The notes under the pieces: model-generated
What the model was told of the DNA's origin: nothing
The model's database searches: none
Seen by the model: only the letters and a program-made list of their open reading frames with translations
Part shown: positions 37,219-46,381 of the stretch, in pieces
How the letters are laid out: every line of letters starts with the position of its first letter
Position numbering within the stretch: the first letter of the stretch is position 1
Position numbers and translations under genes: made by a program
Origin: a virus
IMG/VR virus record: IMGVR_UViG_3300010158_000027
Location: 217,270-281,269 of that record
Length of the DNA: 64,000 nt
Reading direction: 5' to 3' (one strand)

Positions 37219-38040
37219 ATGAAAATTATTATAACAGAATCACAATTCAAACTGATCAACGAAGCAATTTCTGACGATTCAGATTTTATAGATTACATTA
37301 AAGATGTAGAAGGAAAGGTTATCGATAAACCGACTGGGTTACACAAAGCATATACCGATAAAGTTGGGGTAGTAACGATTGGGTACGGACATTCAAAAAA
37401 CAGGGACTCGAAGGTTAAACTTGGTATGAAAATACCCGAAACGGAGGCGATTAAACTTTTAAAAAAGGATTTAAAATATGATGAATCTGTTGTTAGAGAC
37501 TATGTTACTAAAAATTTCCCAAAATATACGTTAGATGATGAACAAGTTAAAATGTTAATCGATTATAATTATAATGTTGGGTTAAGTAAGTTCCCTAATT
37601 TTGTGAAAGCTGTCGTTACCAAAGATTGGGACACAGCAAAAAAAGAATACAAAAGATATGCGGGAGGAACAGAATTAACAGATAGAAATCAAAAATTTTA
37701 TAATTTATTTTTAGCGAACAAACGAGGGAAAAAAACACAACCGAGTAGTGAGGAATTAAAATATTCAAGAATCGGTAAAACGCTATATCCGAGAAATACG
37801 TCAGATCATGATTATGCGAACGTTAGAACTGAACCAACAATTAATAATGGGTGGGTTGATAATATCATTGATACGATTAAATGGCCGAATCCTGTTGGTA
37901 AAGTGGTACGTGAATGGGTTGATGGGCAACACAATACTTGGTTTTATGTTGAATTACCTAAAGGTACCAGCTACTTCAATACTCATGGATGGGTTAGATT
38001 TGATGTTGTTGTTACTAATAAAAATGAAAAGTTCCTTTAA
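37219..38040 (+). CDS. GH24 lysozyme with packaging-type N-terminus and SH3-like C-terminus
   Basis: 273 residues. Residues 1-16 MKIIITESQFKLINEA form the shared peptide. A T4-type lysozyme domain follows: DVEGK with Glu31, AYTDKVGVVTIGYGHS with Asp47 and Thr53, and DYNYNVGLSKF. The C-terminal 90 residues (YANVRTEPTI, TWFYVELPKG, HGWVRFDVV) look like a bacterial SH3 domain for wall binding. Because the main endolysin is elsewhere, I infer a virion-associated lysozyme used at entry. Confidence 0.85.
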   Translation: MKIIITESQFKLINEAISDDSDFIDYIKDVEGKVIDKPTGLHKAYTDKVGVVTIGYGHSKNRDSKVKLGMKIPETEAIKLLKKDLKYDESVVRDYVTKNFPKYTLDDEQVKMLIDYNYNVGLSKFPNFVKAVVTKDWDTAKKEYKRYAGGTELTDRNQKFYNLFLANKRGKKTQPSSEELKYSRIGKTLYPRNTSDHDYANVRTEPTINNGWVDNIIDTIKWPNPVGKVVREWVDGQHNTWFYVELPKGTSYFNTHGWVRFDVVVTNKNEKFL

Positions 38041-38049
38041 AAAATACGT

Positions 38050-39291
38050 ATGGCAAAAATTATTATAACTGAAAAACAAATGGACTTAATGGTTACACAA
38101 CTATTAAGCGAAGCGGTGGGTGTACCCAAAAGTATTATAGAATCAGCAAGTGAACTGTATGAGATTGTTTTGAGTCAAATAAAAAACTTGGATAGACATG
38201 ACACCAAACAAGTGTTTTACGAAGAAGATTTAAATTTATCGATATCTGATTATATAATTGACGAGTTAGATTTAACGGTAACTATCGACGAAATAGATGG
38301 GTATGATGGACCAGTTGTTATGGCTTCAGCTGGAGTTTCAAATGACTTTACATTTGATAGAAACGTATTAATGAAGGTAAACTATAAAGATAATTCTATT
38401 GACTTATATTTAAATTTCATATCACCAGAAAGTGGATGGGAACCTCAAGAGGTTTATCAATTATTTATTGAGGATAGAGTTAATTTAATATCTATCCTTG
38501 CTCATGAAATGAAACATAAGTTTGATAAACAAAAAAAGCTTGCAGATTTAATAGGTAGTGATGCTGATTACCAAACGTACTCAAGTTCAGGATTGGAGTT
38601 TGGAATTCCAATAATCAATGAGTTTATGAGGTATAGTTATTTTATACAAGGGGTTGAGAATCTTGTTCGACCAACTGAAATGGCAACGAGAATGAAATTA
38701 AATGGTATCACAAGGGATAAATTTAGAGACTTTTTTGAAAACGATAAGGTAATTGTCGAATTAAAACAGATTAGAAATTTTAGTTATGATTATTTGGTTG
38801 AAAAACTAAAAGAACAAATGGATAGAGTAGAAGGGTTATTATCTCATGCGAATGTCCCATACGAAACTATGAGTGAGGATGAAAAAATAGAGGTAGTTAT
38901 GGACATTGTCTATGTTAATTTACTATCCGCTAAAAAAGATAATTTTGATCGTATGACATCAGATGGTAATGAAATGAGGAGGGCTTTAATGAGAAGTTTA
39001 GGTATGGGTAATAACGATGAAGACGAGGGGTTTGATAGTGTAAGAAACAAGTTTTTAAATCATATAAGTAAATACCAAAATAACGTTCACAAGTTTTTTG
39101 TTGATGAATGTGAACGGTTTAATTATGAGGCAACCAAGTTAATTAAAAAGATTTCTAAAATTTATTCATTAATTCCATCGGATAATGAACAAACAAACGA
39201 ATCGATAATTAATTGGGAACTACACCAAAAATTAATGGAAAAAAGATACGGTAAACGAAAAATCGAAACCGACTTTAAATTCAAAAAATAA
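38050..39291 (+). CDS. HExxH metallopeptidase-like protein 2 with packaging-type N-terminus
   Basis: 413 residues starting MAKIIITEKQMDLMVTQLLS and the leader end LLSEA, the closest match to the T4 IxE-A cleavage site in this window. ILAHEMKHKFDKQKKLADL carries HExxH (HEMKH, about residues 156-160), and VRPTEMATRMKL about 65 residues later offers a Glu as third zinc ligand. The C-terminal half is helical. It follows the lysozyme by 9 bases, so both are likely made together. Peptidase function inferred. Confidence 0.7.
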   Translation: MAKIIITEKQMDLMVTQLLSEAVGVPKSIIESASELYEIVLSQIKNLDRHDTKQVFYEEDLNLSISDYIIDELDLTVTIDEIDGYDGPVVMASAGVSNDFTFDRNVLMKVNYKDNSIDLYLNFISPESGWEPQEVYQLFIEDRVNLISILAHEMKHKFDKQKKLADLIGSDADYQTYSSSGLEFGIPIINEFMRYSYFIQGVENLVRPTEMATRMKLNGITRDKFRDFFENDKVIVELKQIRNFSYDYLVEKLKEQMDRVEGLLSHANVPYETMSEDEKIEVVMDIVYVNLLSAKKDNFDRMTSDGNEMRRALMRSLGMGNNDEDEGFDSVRNKFLNHISKYQNNVHKFFVDECERFNYEATKLIKKISKIYSLIPSDNEQTNESIINWELHQKLMEKRYGKRKIETDFKFKK

Positions 39292-39309
39292 TAGTTAATT
39301 ACTAATATG

Positions 39310-39396
39310 TTAACCTATACCTTTTGATTCTAAATATCTATTCTCAACAATTAAGTTTATTTTCTTAAAGTTTTTAAGTTTATCTGATTTTCTCAT
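39310..39396 (-). CDS. Micro-protein, 28 aa
   Basis: MRKSDKLKNFKKINLIVENR then YLESKGIG, basic helical, lying just after the tail-fibre gene on the same strand. Short basic peptides of this form often accompany late genes in Bacteroidota phages. Could be an assembly factor; unproven. Confidence 0.45.
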   Translation of the reverse strand: MRKSDKLKNFKKINLIVENRYLESKGIG

Positions 39397-39408
39397 AATT
39401 TTTTTTTA

Positions 39409-41718
39409 TTATCCTATTTTAATTAATGTTAATACTCTATTATATAATGTCCAATCATTAGTATTTGTGTTTGTTCTATAATATGGTGCAACTGCTGTTG
39501 AACCATTCGCAGTTAAAATCCATTGTGTAGCTACAGAACCACGTTGAGAATGATTACCAAAATTACTTACCCTAACAGTGGTTGCTGTTTGTATTGAAGC
39601 ACCATAAAATATAGCAACATCAATCCAATCATTAATGTTAGTTGATGTTTCAATATCGCTTGTAAAATTAACTAAATACGTTCCAGCAGCTGGGGTTATT
39701 GAGATATTAGGAAAAACTGTATATGATGTGTCTCCAACAGCAACAGAAGTTGTTGAAGAATCTATATAATTTGTTAATGATGAACTAGATGGAGATGACC
39801 AAGTTCCATTACCACTAGCATCTGAAGTTAATACATAACCAACAGTTCCACCTGATGATATTTGTATCGTACTTGTTACGGTTTTACCACTAACAACTAA
39901 TTTATCAGATGGTGAAGACACCCCAATACCAACATTACCTGTTGGACTAACTACAAAAGGTGATGCGTCTGGATTTGTTGAATCCTCAACAACCAATGCA
40001 TTGCCAGAACCAGTTTGTGTGATTCTAACAAGGTCAGAAGATGAATTACCACTAAACCATGATTGGGTCCCACCACTCACTATAATGTTACCATTTACTG
40101 TTAAACCTGTCATTGTATTAAACAATGTACTAAACGTACCACCAGTATTATTAGTATAAGTAAATGTATTATTTGAATATGTACTACCAGTTACACGTAT
40201 ATCTGTTGGTAAATTACTATAAGTTGTGGCTGATATTGTTGTAGCTGTTAATGCTTTTATTGATGTAGTACCAGTTACTGTTAAATTTCCATTTACTGTT
40301 AAACCACTTACAGTATTAAACAATGTACTAAACGTACCACCAGTATTATTAGTATAAGTAAATGTATTATTTGAATATGTACTACCAGTTACACGTACAT
40401 CTAAAGGTAAACCTTGATATGTCGTTGCTGATATTGTTGTAGCTGTTAATGCTTTTATTGATGTAGTACCAGTTACTGTTAAATTTCCATTTACTGTTAA
40501 GCCACTTACAGTATTAAATAATGTATTAAATGTACCCCCAGAATTATTGGTGTAAGTAAATGTATTATTTGAATAAGTACCACCAGTTATACGTACATCT
40601 AAAGGTAAACCTTGATATGTCGTTGCTGATATTGTTGGTACATATAATGTCCCAGACATAGTATCACCACTTTTATTTAATTTTGTAGTTAAATTAGATT
40701 GAATTATTTGTATAGTACTACAACCACTTAAATTTTCACAATTTAATGCACTACTACTACTAAATGGTGTTATACAATATGAATAATGGTTTGAACCTTC
40801 ACTAAATAATGTTATTGTTTTAGTTGAAAAACCAGTATTTGTTGCATTAACTTTAATTAATATTCTATCACTTGAATTGATAGAACAACCACTAAAATAA
40901 CCATCTGTTAATATCATTGTAACATTTGGTGACTCTAAAATGTTATCTGTAGGGTCTGTTGAAAAAAGATATGTTTCACTACCACCACTTGCTCTAATAT
41001 AAACATCACAATATAAATCAAAATTAGCACTTGAATCCTCTTTATATGTGTGTAAATAAAAACTCCAATACGCTGCCGGTATTAATGAAGTGTTTGGATA
41101 TCCGACAGGAGTTAAAAAAGATTCTATTGTTGAACTAGTTCCACTAGGTATAGATACAGTTGCGAATTGTTCACCACTATTTGATTCGATAGGACTGAAT
41201 TCTTTATACGGTGATTGTGTTTGTGATATGTTTAAATAATAAACTTGACCACCTGCACCACCAATTGGTAAACCATTAACGGTAAAATTATTATCAGCAT
41301 TATTTCTAAACGTTATTTCTCCATTGGTATACGTACCACCAGTAACAAAAACATCTAAAGGTAAATTTTGATAGGTTGTTGCCGATATTGTATTAACATT
41401 GATGGAATCTAAACTGGTTGTCCCTGTAACGGTTAAATTTCCATTTATGGTTAAACCTGTTAATGAATTTATCGACGCACTAAAGGTACTACCTGAGTTA
41501 TCGTATAAGGTAAATGTGTTTTCATTATATGTGAATCCTGTGATGGTAGCATTAGTACTGGCAGAAACGGAACTTAAAACGTAATTTTTTAAATCAGTTA
41601 TTTTAGTGTTTTTAGTGGTACCTTCAGCCACATCATAATTCACTAAAACAAGTAAATCGTTTAGTGTGTACCCCGAACTACCAACGTAGTCCAATTCTGA
41701 TATTAATCTATCTTCCAT
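39409..41718 (-). CDS. Repetitive tail-fibre-like protein
   Basis: 769 residues, rich in Thr, Ser, Asn and Gly. The N-terminus (MEDRLISELDYVGSSGYTLN) looks like a baseplate-attachment segment. From about residue 80 there are at least four near-identical blocks (TVNGNLTVTGTTS, TISATTY, LPLDVRVTG, STYSNNTFTYTN, GGTFSTLFN) of roughly 60 residues, typical of beta-helical fibres. A part near residue 560 (NVGIGVSSPSDKLVVSG) is the usual fibre-to-tip transition. The last 140 residues are unique and may bind the receptor. Together with the 41723 gene it forms a minus-strand structural unit. Confidence 0.82.
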   Translation of the reverse strand: MEDRLISELDYVGSSGYTLNDLLVLVNYDVAEGTTKNTKITDLKNYVLSSVSASTNATITGFTYNENTFTLYDNSGSTFSASINSLTGLTINGNLTVTGTTSLDSINVNTISATTYQNLPLDVFVTGGTYTNGEITFRNNADNNFTVNGLPIGGAGGQVYYLNISQTQSPYKEFSPIESNSGEQFATVSIPSGTSSTIESFLTPVGYPNTSLIPAAYWSFYLHTYKEDSSANFDLYCDVYIRASGGSETYLFSTDPTDNILESPNVTMILTDGYFSGCSINSSDRILIKVNATNTGFSTKTITLFSEGSNHYSYCITPFSSSSALNCENLSGCSTIQIIQSNLTTKLNKSGDTMSGTLYVPTISATTYQGLPLDVRITGGTYSNNTFTYTNNSGGTFNTLFNTVSGLTVNGNLTVTGTTSIKALTATTISATTYQGLPLDVRVTGSTYSNNTFTYTNNTGGTFSTLFNTVSGLTVNGNLTVTGTTSIKALTATTISATTYSNLPTDIRVTGSTYSNNTFTYTNNTGGTFSTLFNTMTGLTVNGNIIVSGGTQSWFSGNSSSDLVRITQTGSGNALVVEDSTNPDASPFVVSPTGNVGIGVSSPSDKLVVSGKTVTSTIQISSGGTVGYVLTSDASGNGTWSSPSSSSLTNYIDSSTTSVAVGDTSYTVFPNISITPAAGTYLVNFTSDIETSTNINDWIDVAIFYGASIQTATTVRVSNFGNHSQRGSVATQWILTANGSTAVAPYYRTNTNTNDWTLYNRVLTLIKIG
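40080..40640 (-). repeat. Internal repeats of fibre gene
   Basis: Three tandem units of about 180 bp (approximately 40080-40260, 40260-40440, 40440-40640) nearly identical at the DNA level, which can vary in number by recombination. Confidence 0.7.
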
Positions 41719-41722
41719 TTTT

Positions 41723-42025
41723 TTAACTATTTAAACCATTAAATCCGCCAATTTGAACTGAGTTACATTGATTGACGTTATTATTTTCACCATCCGTCCA
41801 TTTAGGTTTTGGTGTGTTATATGTTACCATTTCCCCCTCATAGGTGATTTCACCCGTTATTTCCGATATGGTTTGTCCTGTCACTAAAAACCCGGTGACT
41901 TCCGTACGGTAATATTGGTATTTACAACCAACATCGTTACCCGTCCTTTTATATATTAATCTAAATAACCCATTTTGAGTTACAATTTTTTTTAAATTTT
42001 GAGTTAAAATTTTATATGTCGACAT
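41723..42025 (-). CDS. Hypothetical structural protein, 100 aa
   Basis: 100 residues starting MSTYKILTQNLKKIVTQNGL. The body is beta-rich (GDVGCKYQYYRTEVTGFLVT, GEITYEGEMVTYNTPKPKW). It lies 4 bases upstream of the fibre gene on the same strand and is probably a tail or fibre-associated protein. Confidence 0.62.
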   Translation of the reverse strand: MSTYKILTQNLKKIVTQNGLFRLIYKRTGNDVGCKYQYYRTEVTGFLVTGQTISEITGEITYEGEMVTYNTPKPKWTDGENNNVNQCNSVQIGGFNGLNS

Positions 42026-42094
42026 TTACGAAAAATTTTAATATAAATACTTTTATAAATAGTTTTATCCAAATTAGTTTCATATATTTGTTCT

Positions 42095-42268
42095 ATGAAA
42101 AAACCTTGCAAAGAGTGTCCCCACTTTATACGTAATCGTAACAACGATACTATTGTTGATTTTGCTGAGAGAACCGGTAAGAAACACAATTGTCATATGA
42201 CTGAAGGAAAAAAAGATTTGTGGAATGTAACGGATAAAAAATTGGAATGTTATGGAAGTAAAAACTAA
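42095..42268 (+). CDS. Small Cys/His protein, DUF6283-like
   Basis: 57 residues: MKKPCKECPHFIRN at the start, then KKHNCHM and LECYGS. The CxxCP ... CH ... C pattern matches small zinc-binding-like proteins (DUF6283 type) frequent in phages. A TATATTTG element ends 4 bases before the ATG. Overlaps the next gene by 17 bases. Confidence 0.68.
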   Translation: MKKPCKECPHFIRNRNNDTIVDFAERTGKKHNCHMTEGKKDLWNVTDKKLECYGSKN

Positions 42269-42566
42269 ATTTGGAACCTATATAGAAATGGAAACAGAAA
42301 CAAGTACAAAGAAAACTGGTGATAAGATCACAGTATTCGTTGAAAGATTGAAAAAAATTGGAATTGAAGTAAACCTTGCTGGTAACTATCCCTGGATTTA
42401 TATTAATGATATCTGTGGTAAAAGAGTTACTGAAACATTCGAGGGGAATCATGGGTTTACTTTAATCTTTCTTCCAGGAAGAAATGACAGTCCACCATCT
42501 GAATTTACAGATATTGGAGAAATATTCAAACTAATACGAAAGTACGCTGAACAAAAAAATGGATAA
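42252..42566 (+). CDS. Hypothetical protein, 104 aa
   Basis: 104 residues starting MEVKTKFGTYIEMETETSTK, alpha/beta, with KITVFVERLKKIGIEVNLAG and YPWIYINDICGKRV. This form is common among phage-encoded unknowns. Overlaps genes on both sides. Confidence 0.58.
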   Translation: MEVKTKFGTYIEMETETSTKKTGDKITVFVERLKKIGIEVNLAGNYPWIYINDICGKRVTETFEGNHGFTLIFLPGRNDSPPSEFTDIGEIFKLIRKYAEQKNG

Positions 42567-43113
42567 CATGGAAAAAAATAACATTGATATTTCTAACCTT
42601 ACAATTGATGAGTTAGTATCATTAAGAGAAGACATAAATGATCGGATTCGCGACTACGAGGATGGGTTTATCTATATCTGTAATGTCCGTTCGTATGGTA
42701 GAAATTGGAAGGAACATCCTAAAAATGCTGCCAATCTACAGGAACTTTGTTATCAATATTACGGAGAAGACGGTATCGTTGATATATTCACAACAAATCC
42801 TAATCTAGAAATCGACAATTACGGAGGAACGTATTTTATTGAATCGGAAGAAGATTATACTAAATGGAAAACGTATACCAATGAGGGTAGTTACATTAAA
42901 GGTGTTGAAGTCGATTGGGAAAGGTTGGATGAGTGGATTTCTTCGAAAGGTGATGCGGTTAGGGATTGGCATGGAGGATATCGTCCATCCGAACCTCTCA
43001 CATCGAAAGAGGAACTCCAATTGATGAAAGAAGATCATTCAAATAGGGTTATTGATTTCATCGAACCAAAATCGTTTAATAATTATTCGAATGATGACGA
43101 TGATGTTGAGTAA
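42559..43113 (+). CDS. Acidic hypothetical protein, 184 aa
   Basis: 184 residues starting MDNMEKNNIDISNLTIDELV, acidic with an Asp-rich tail (SNDDDDVE). An alternative start is 9 bases later. No domain recognised. Confidence 0.6.
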   Translation: MDNMEKNNIDISNLTIDELVSLREDINDRIRDYEDGFIYICNVRSYGRNWKEHPKNAANLQELCYQYYGEDGIVDIFTTNPNLEIDNYGGTYFIESEEDYTKWKTYTNEGSYIKGVEVDWERLDEWISSKGDAVRDWHGGYRPSEPLTSKEELQLMKEDHSNRVIDFIEPKSFNNYSNDDDDVE

Positions 43114-43136
43114 TTGAAAAACATTTAGTATATTTG
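43106..43136 (+). promoter_or_regulatory. Bacteroidota-type promoter before RNA ligase
   Basis: TTG at 43106 and TATATTTG at 43129-43136, 23 bases apart. Confidence 0.78.
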
Positions 43137-43183
43137 TAACATGAAACATTTATCAGTGAGTATAAATTTAAAACTTGGAAGTC

Positions 43184-44317
43184 ATGGAAAATCAAAATAG
43201 TGTTGCGTATGTAGGAAAAATAGGTTCGGTGGTTGAAATACCAGGAGCTGACAACATAGAATTGGTGACTGTCGGTGGGTGGAATGCCATAACCAAAAAG
43301 GGTGAATACCAGATTGGCGATAAAATGGTTGTTGCTACTACAGATGCGGTAATACCACAAGCGTTATCTGACTTGATGGAAGTTACTAACTACCTTCGTA
43401 AAGGTCAAAGAGTTCGTACAGTAAAACTTCGTGGAGTTTACTCTGAGTGTTTGTTAATACCATTCAAATTTTTGTCACCAAAATCTTTGGAAAGTAATGT
43501 TAATGATGGTGACGACATGATGGGGATATTGGGTATTGTTAAATACGAACCACCAGTAAAAACCGTTCAGTTGAGTGTTGGGGGACGTAAAGTAAAATAC
43601 CACCAAAATCCCAACTTCAAGGTGTATCACAAATTCCCTAATCAAAAAAACGTACCTGATATGTTCAATGAGGAAGATGAGGTTGTAATCACTCGTAAAC
43701 TACACGGAACAAATTCCAGATATGGAATTGTGAGAAAGAAAAGACTTTCTTTATTGGATCGTGTTAAAATCTTTTTTGGTAATAAATGGGCGGGATTCGA
43801 GTTTGTAATGGGTAGTCATAACGTTGAGAAAGGTTCCGACTCACAAGGATTCTACGATACTGACGTATGGAAAACAATTGCTGAAAACTACAGAATACGA
43901 GGTAATTTATGGAAACACGTAAAGGACACATACGAACCATACGACTTATCTGAAGGTGTTATTATATATGGTGAAATCTACGGGGCTGGTATACAAAAAA
44001 ACTATGACTATGGTTTAACCGATATAGAATTTGCGGGGTTCGATGTTGAAGTTGATGGTACTTACCAATCACACATAAATGAAATGGTACACTTCAATTG
44101 CTTAGATTTACCACAGGTTGAAGTGTTGTATCGTGGTAATTGGGATAAGGGAATACAAGATAATTTTGTGTTTGATAATTTCATAGAGGGAACTAAAGTA
44201 CCACACGAAGGTATAGTTGTAAAATCTGTAACAGGTGTTCGTTCTAAGGTTTCCAAAGTGATAAACCCTGGATATTTAATAGCGAGTGAAAAACATAATT
44301 ACGGTGATTCACATTGA
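43184..44317 (+). CDS. RNA ligase, DRB0094/Rnl5-like
   Basis: 377 residues. Nucleotidyl-transferase motif I is ITRKLHGTNSRYG with Lys172 as adenylate acceptor; IIYGEIYGAGIQKNYDYG is motif IIIa-IV-like and HEGIVVKS is motif IV/V. The N-terminal 120 residues look like an OB-fold (IGSVVEIPGADNIELVTVGG). It joins RNA 5'-phosphate to 3'-OH ends. With the P-loop kinase at 35539 and HAD proteins at 46382 and 46795 it could repair host- or phage-cut tRNAs. An upstream TTG start is less likely. Confidence 0.82.
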   Translation: MENQNSVAYVGKIGSVVEIPGADNIELVTVGGWNAITKKGEYQIGDKMVVATTDAVIPQALSDLMEVTNYLRKGQRVRTVKLRGVYSECLLIPFKFLSPKSLESNVNDGDDMMGILGIVKYEPPVKTVQLSVGGRKVKYHQNPNFKVYHKFPNQKNVPDMFNEEDEVVITRKLHGTNSRYGIVRKKRLSLLDRVKIFFGNKWAGFEFVMGSHNVEKGSDSQGFYDTDVWKTIAENYRIRGNLWKHVKDTYEPYDLSEGVIIYGEIYGAGIQKNYDYGLTDIEFAGFDVEVDGTYQSHINEMVHFNCLDLPQVEVLYRGNWDKGIQDNFVFDNFIEGTKVPHEGIVVKSVTGVRSKVSKVINPGYLIASEKHNYGDSH

Positions 44318-44358
44318 TAGATTCACTTTTATTAATTAACTTTACAAAAAAATGAAAT

Positions 44359-44625
44359 ATGGGATGGATTAGCGTTGATGTTGACTTGAGCGATGTTTGG
44401 AGTGGAATGGATAGAAGTGACAAAAGAAATATGGCGGAATGGTTATATGATGATGGAAGTTTAGGTTCACACCCAAATCCTGAAATACGAAGACTGGTGA
44501 GGGGTGATGAGGAATCGAACGGTGAAAAAGAGTTAAGAGATAATCTATCGAAGTTATGGAATGGACATTATCAATTAACAAACGAAGAGGAGAATTTAAT
44601 AAAACAAATAGCAAATAGATTATGA
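44359..44625 (+). CDS. Hypothetical protein, 88 aa
   Basis: 88 residues starting MGWISVDVDLSDVWSGMDRS, helical and acidic, with a pattern seen in small phage proteins. Overlaps the next gene by 4 bases. Confidence 0.55.
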   Translation: MGWISVDVDLSDVWSGMDRSDKRNMAEWLYDDGSLGSHPNPEIRRLVRGDEESNGEKELRDNLSKLWNGHYQLTNEEENLIKQIANRL

Positions 44626-44858
44626 TGTCAAGAGAAATTATTTATGGTGTGTGTGATAAAACTGGAAATTGTGATTCATATTTTGGGTTCTTTAAACATG
44701 AAGATGACGCAAAAAAAGAAGTCAAAATCCAAGCAGATAGAATGAAAGAGGACTTAGGTATTATGGATATTGTCGTAAAAGACGGTAGGGCTGTCACTAT
44801 GGAAACTGATAAACTTGAAAAAATATTAATTATAATACACGGTTATGTTATTAGATGA
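44622..44858 (+). CDS. Hypothetical protein, 78 aa
   Basis: 78 residues starting MMSREIIYGVCDKTGNCDSY, small alpha/beta. Overlaps genes on either side; function unknown. Confidence 0.55.
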   Translation: MMSREIIYGVCDKTGNCDSYFGFFKHEDDAKKEVKIQADRMKEDLGIMDIVVKDGRAVTMETDKLEKILIIIHGYVIR

Positions 44859-45075
44859 CGAAAAAAAACCTTTAGGGTTAAAGGTGAGCGATTTTATCAC
44901 CACAAATATAATTTGGTACTTATTATTCTCTTTAATATATTGGGATTTTAACGTAACTAATTGGTGGTTAGTTCAGAGTGCATGGGGTAGATTTATTCTG
45001 ATTATTATGGAATATGGTATAATGAGAACCTCCTTTAATGAAAAAAGAAACGGAAAAAAAGATGGAAAAATTTAA
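44845..45075 (+). CDS. Small membrane protein
   Basis: 76 residues with two probable membrane segments (IIWYLLFSLIYWDFNV and WGRFILIIMEYGIM) and a very basic tail (NEKRNGKKDGKI). Overlaps both neighbours by 14 bases. Function unknown. Confidence 0.55.
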   Translation: MLLDDEKKPLGLKVSDFITTNIIWYLLFSLIYWDFNVTNWWLVQSAWGRFILIIMEYGIMRTSFNEKRNGKKDGKI

Positions 45076-45268
45076 AATTTATGCAAGATTTGCCAATGAC
45101 ATGGCGTATTACAGTAGAATAAACATTAATGTCGAAAGTTTAAAAGATCCACATATACTTGCAGAAGAAGTTTTCTGTACTGTTGATGGTGTTAGAATTG
45201 CGATAAAAAGAAAAGATTGGGACGATTTAAACAATCACATCCTGGAGGAGTATGAACTAAATAATTAA
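45062..45268 (+). CDS. Hypothetical protein, 68 aa
   Basis: From the ATG at 45062: MEKFKIYARFANDMAYYSRI; an ATG 24 bases upstream is also possible. Small alpha/beta; no motif. Confidence 0.52.
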   Translation: MEKFKIYARFANDMAYYSRININVESLKDPHILAEEVFCTVDGVRIAIKRKDWDDLNNHILEEYELNN

Positions 45269-45277
45269 AAAATAGTC

Positions 45278-46216
45278 ATGAAACATTTAAATACCAACAA
45301 TAGAATTTCAGATGAAGATTATAATGAGATGCTTAATGAGGTGACACCAGATTTAGATATACCATCTTGTTGGAGTAATTTAAAAAACGATGAATACGCC
45401 CCAGCATATGTTACAGTACCTAAAGTCCCTGCTGGGGTTTACGAGATTGGTTGGAACTCCAATTTACAATCCCACACATTAAAAAAACAACCATTTAAAA
45501 CCGATGAGTTGTATCATCTACCATCCTACGAGATAACCGACATTTTACTGGATATCGATAATTTTTGGGATCGGGCGGATAACTATAAGAAATACAATTA
45601 TATTCACAAAAGGGGTATTTTAATGTATGGGGAACCTGGATGTGGTAAATCGGGAATCATCCAATTAATTTCACAACAGTTAATTGAAAAGGATGGTATT
45701 GTATTAAATGTTAAAGATGAGGAAGATGTGGACAGATTTACATCATTTATTGCGACATTTAGAAAGGTGGAACCTAACCGACCGTTAGTTGTTTTATTGG
45801 AGGACATCGATTCTTTGGCTGGGGAAAACAGATTTCAAACTGCCAGACTATTAAACATCCTTGATGGTGTAAAACAAATCGATGGTGTGGTATATATCGC
45901 AACGACTAACTACCCTGAAAAATTGCAAGAACGTATCACAAACAGACCCTCACGATTCGATAGACGTTACCAAGTGGAATTACCTAACGAAGAGATTAGA
46001 AGAGCATACATCAACCACAAACTAAATGAGGATGATTTAAAAAATGTTAATATTGAAGAGTGGATTAAAAAAACTGAAGGTATGTCATTGTCACATCTAA
46101 AAGAAGTTGTAATTTCGGTTATAGTTATGGGTCGAAGTTTTGAAGAGACGATGAGTAATCTCGAAGGATTAAAAAGGGCACCAACGATTAAGGGAAATGG
46201 TAAAGTAGGTTTTTAA
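45278..46216 (+). CDS. AAA+ ATPase, BCS1-like core
   Basis: 312 residues. Walker A GEPGCGKS (118-125), Walker B VVLLEDID (171-178), sensor 1 ATTNYPEKL and arginine finger region RPSRFDRRY, all intact. The N-terminal 100 residues are unlike BCS1 and may be a substrate adaptor. An energy-dependent unfoldase or remodelling role is likely; T4-like phages carry comparable AAA proteins of unknown target. Confidence 0.85.
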   Translation: MKHLNTNNRISDEDYNEMLNEVTPDLDIPSCWSNLKNDEYAPAYVTVPKVPAGVYEIGWNSNLQSHTLKKQPFKTDELYHLPSYEITDILLDIDNFWDRADNYKKYNYIHKRGILMYGEPGCGKSGIIQLISQQLIEKDGIVLNVKDEEDVDRFTSFIATFRKVEPNRPLVVLLEDIDSLAGENRFQTARLLNILDGVKQIDGVVYIATTNYPEKLQERITNRPSRFDRRYQVELPNEEIRRAYINHKLNEDDLKNVNIEEWIKKTEGMSLSHLKEVVISVIVMGRSFEETMSNLEGLKRAPTIKGNGKVGF

Positions 46217-46230
46217 ATAAAAAAAACGGT

Positions 46231-46380
46231 ATGAGCAGAAATTTTGAAATATTCTTATTGGTAATTTACGGAATTAACATGGTGATGAATATAATGTCAA
46301 AAGATTGGATGGTTGCCAATGGTTGGATTTGCGCGGCATTAGCGCAAGTAAGAGTACTATCTTTAATACGTAAAGATTAA
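46231..46380 (+). CDS. Small membrane protein, 49 aa
   Basis: MSRNFEIFLLVIYGINMVMN followed by a second hydrophobic part (NGWICAALAQVRVLSLI). Two short hydrophobic segments and a basic end. Sits between the ATPase and HAD genes in the same operon. Function unknown. Confidence 0.55.
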   Translation: MSRNFEIFLLVIYGINMVMNIMSKDWMVANGWICAALAQVRVLSLIRKD

Positions 46381-46381
46381 T

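Noticed and set aside
43141-43200. 19-codon leader peptide MKHLSVSINLKLGSHGKSK before the RNA ligase
   Set aside because: It follows the promoter directly and overlaps the ligase start, but there is no attenuator hairpin; too little evidence to call.
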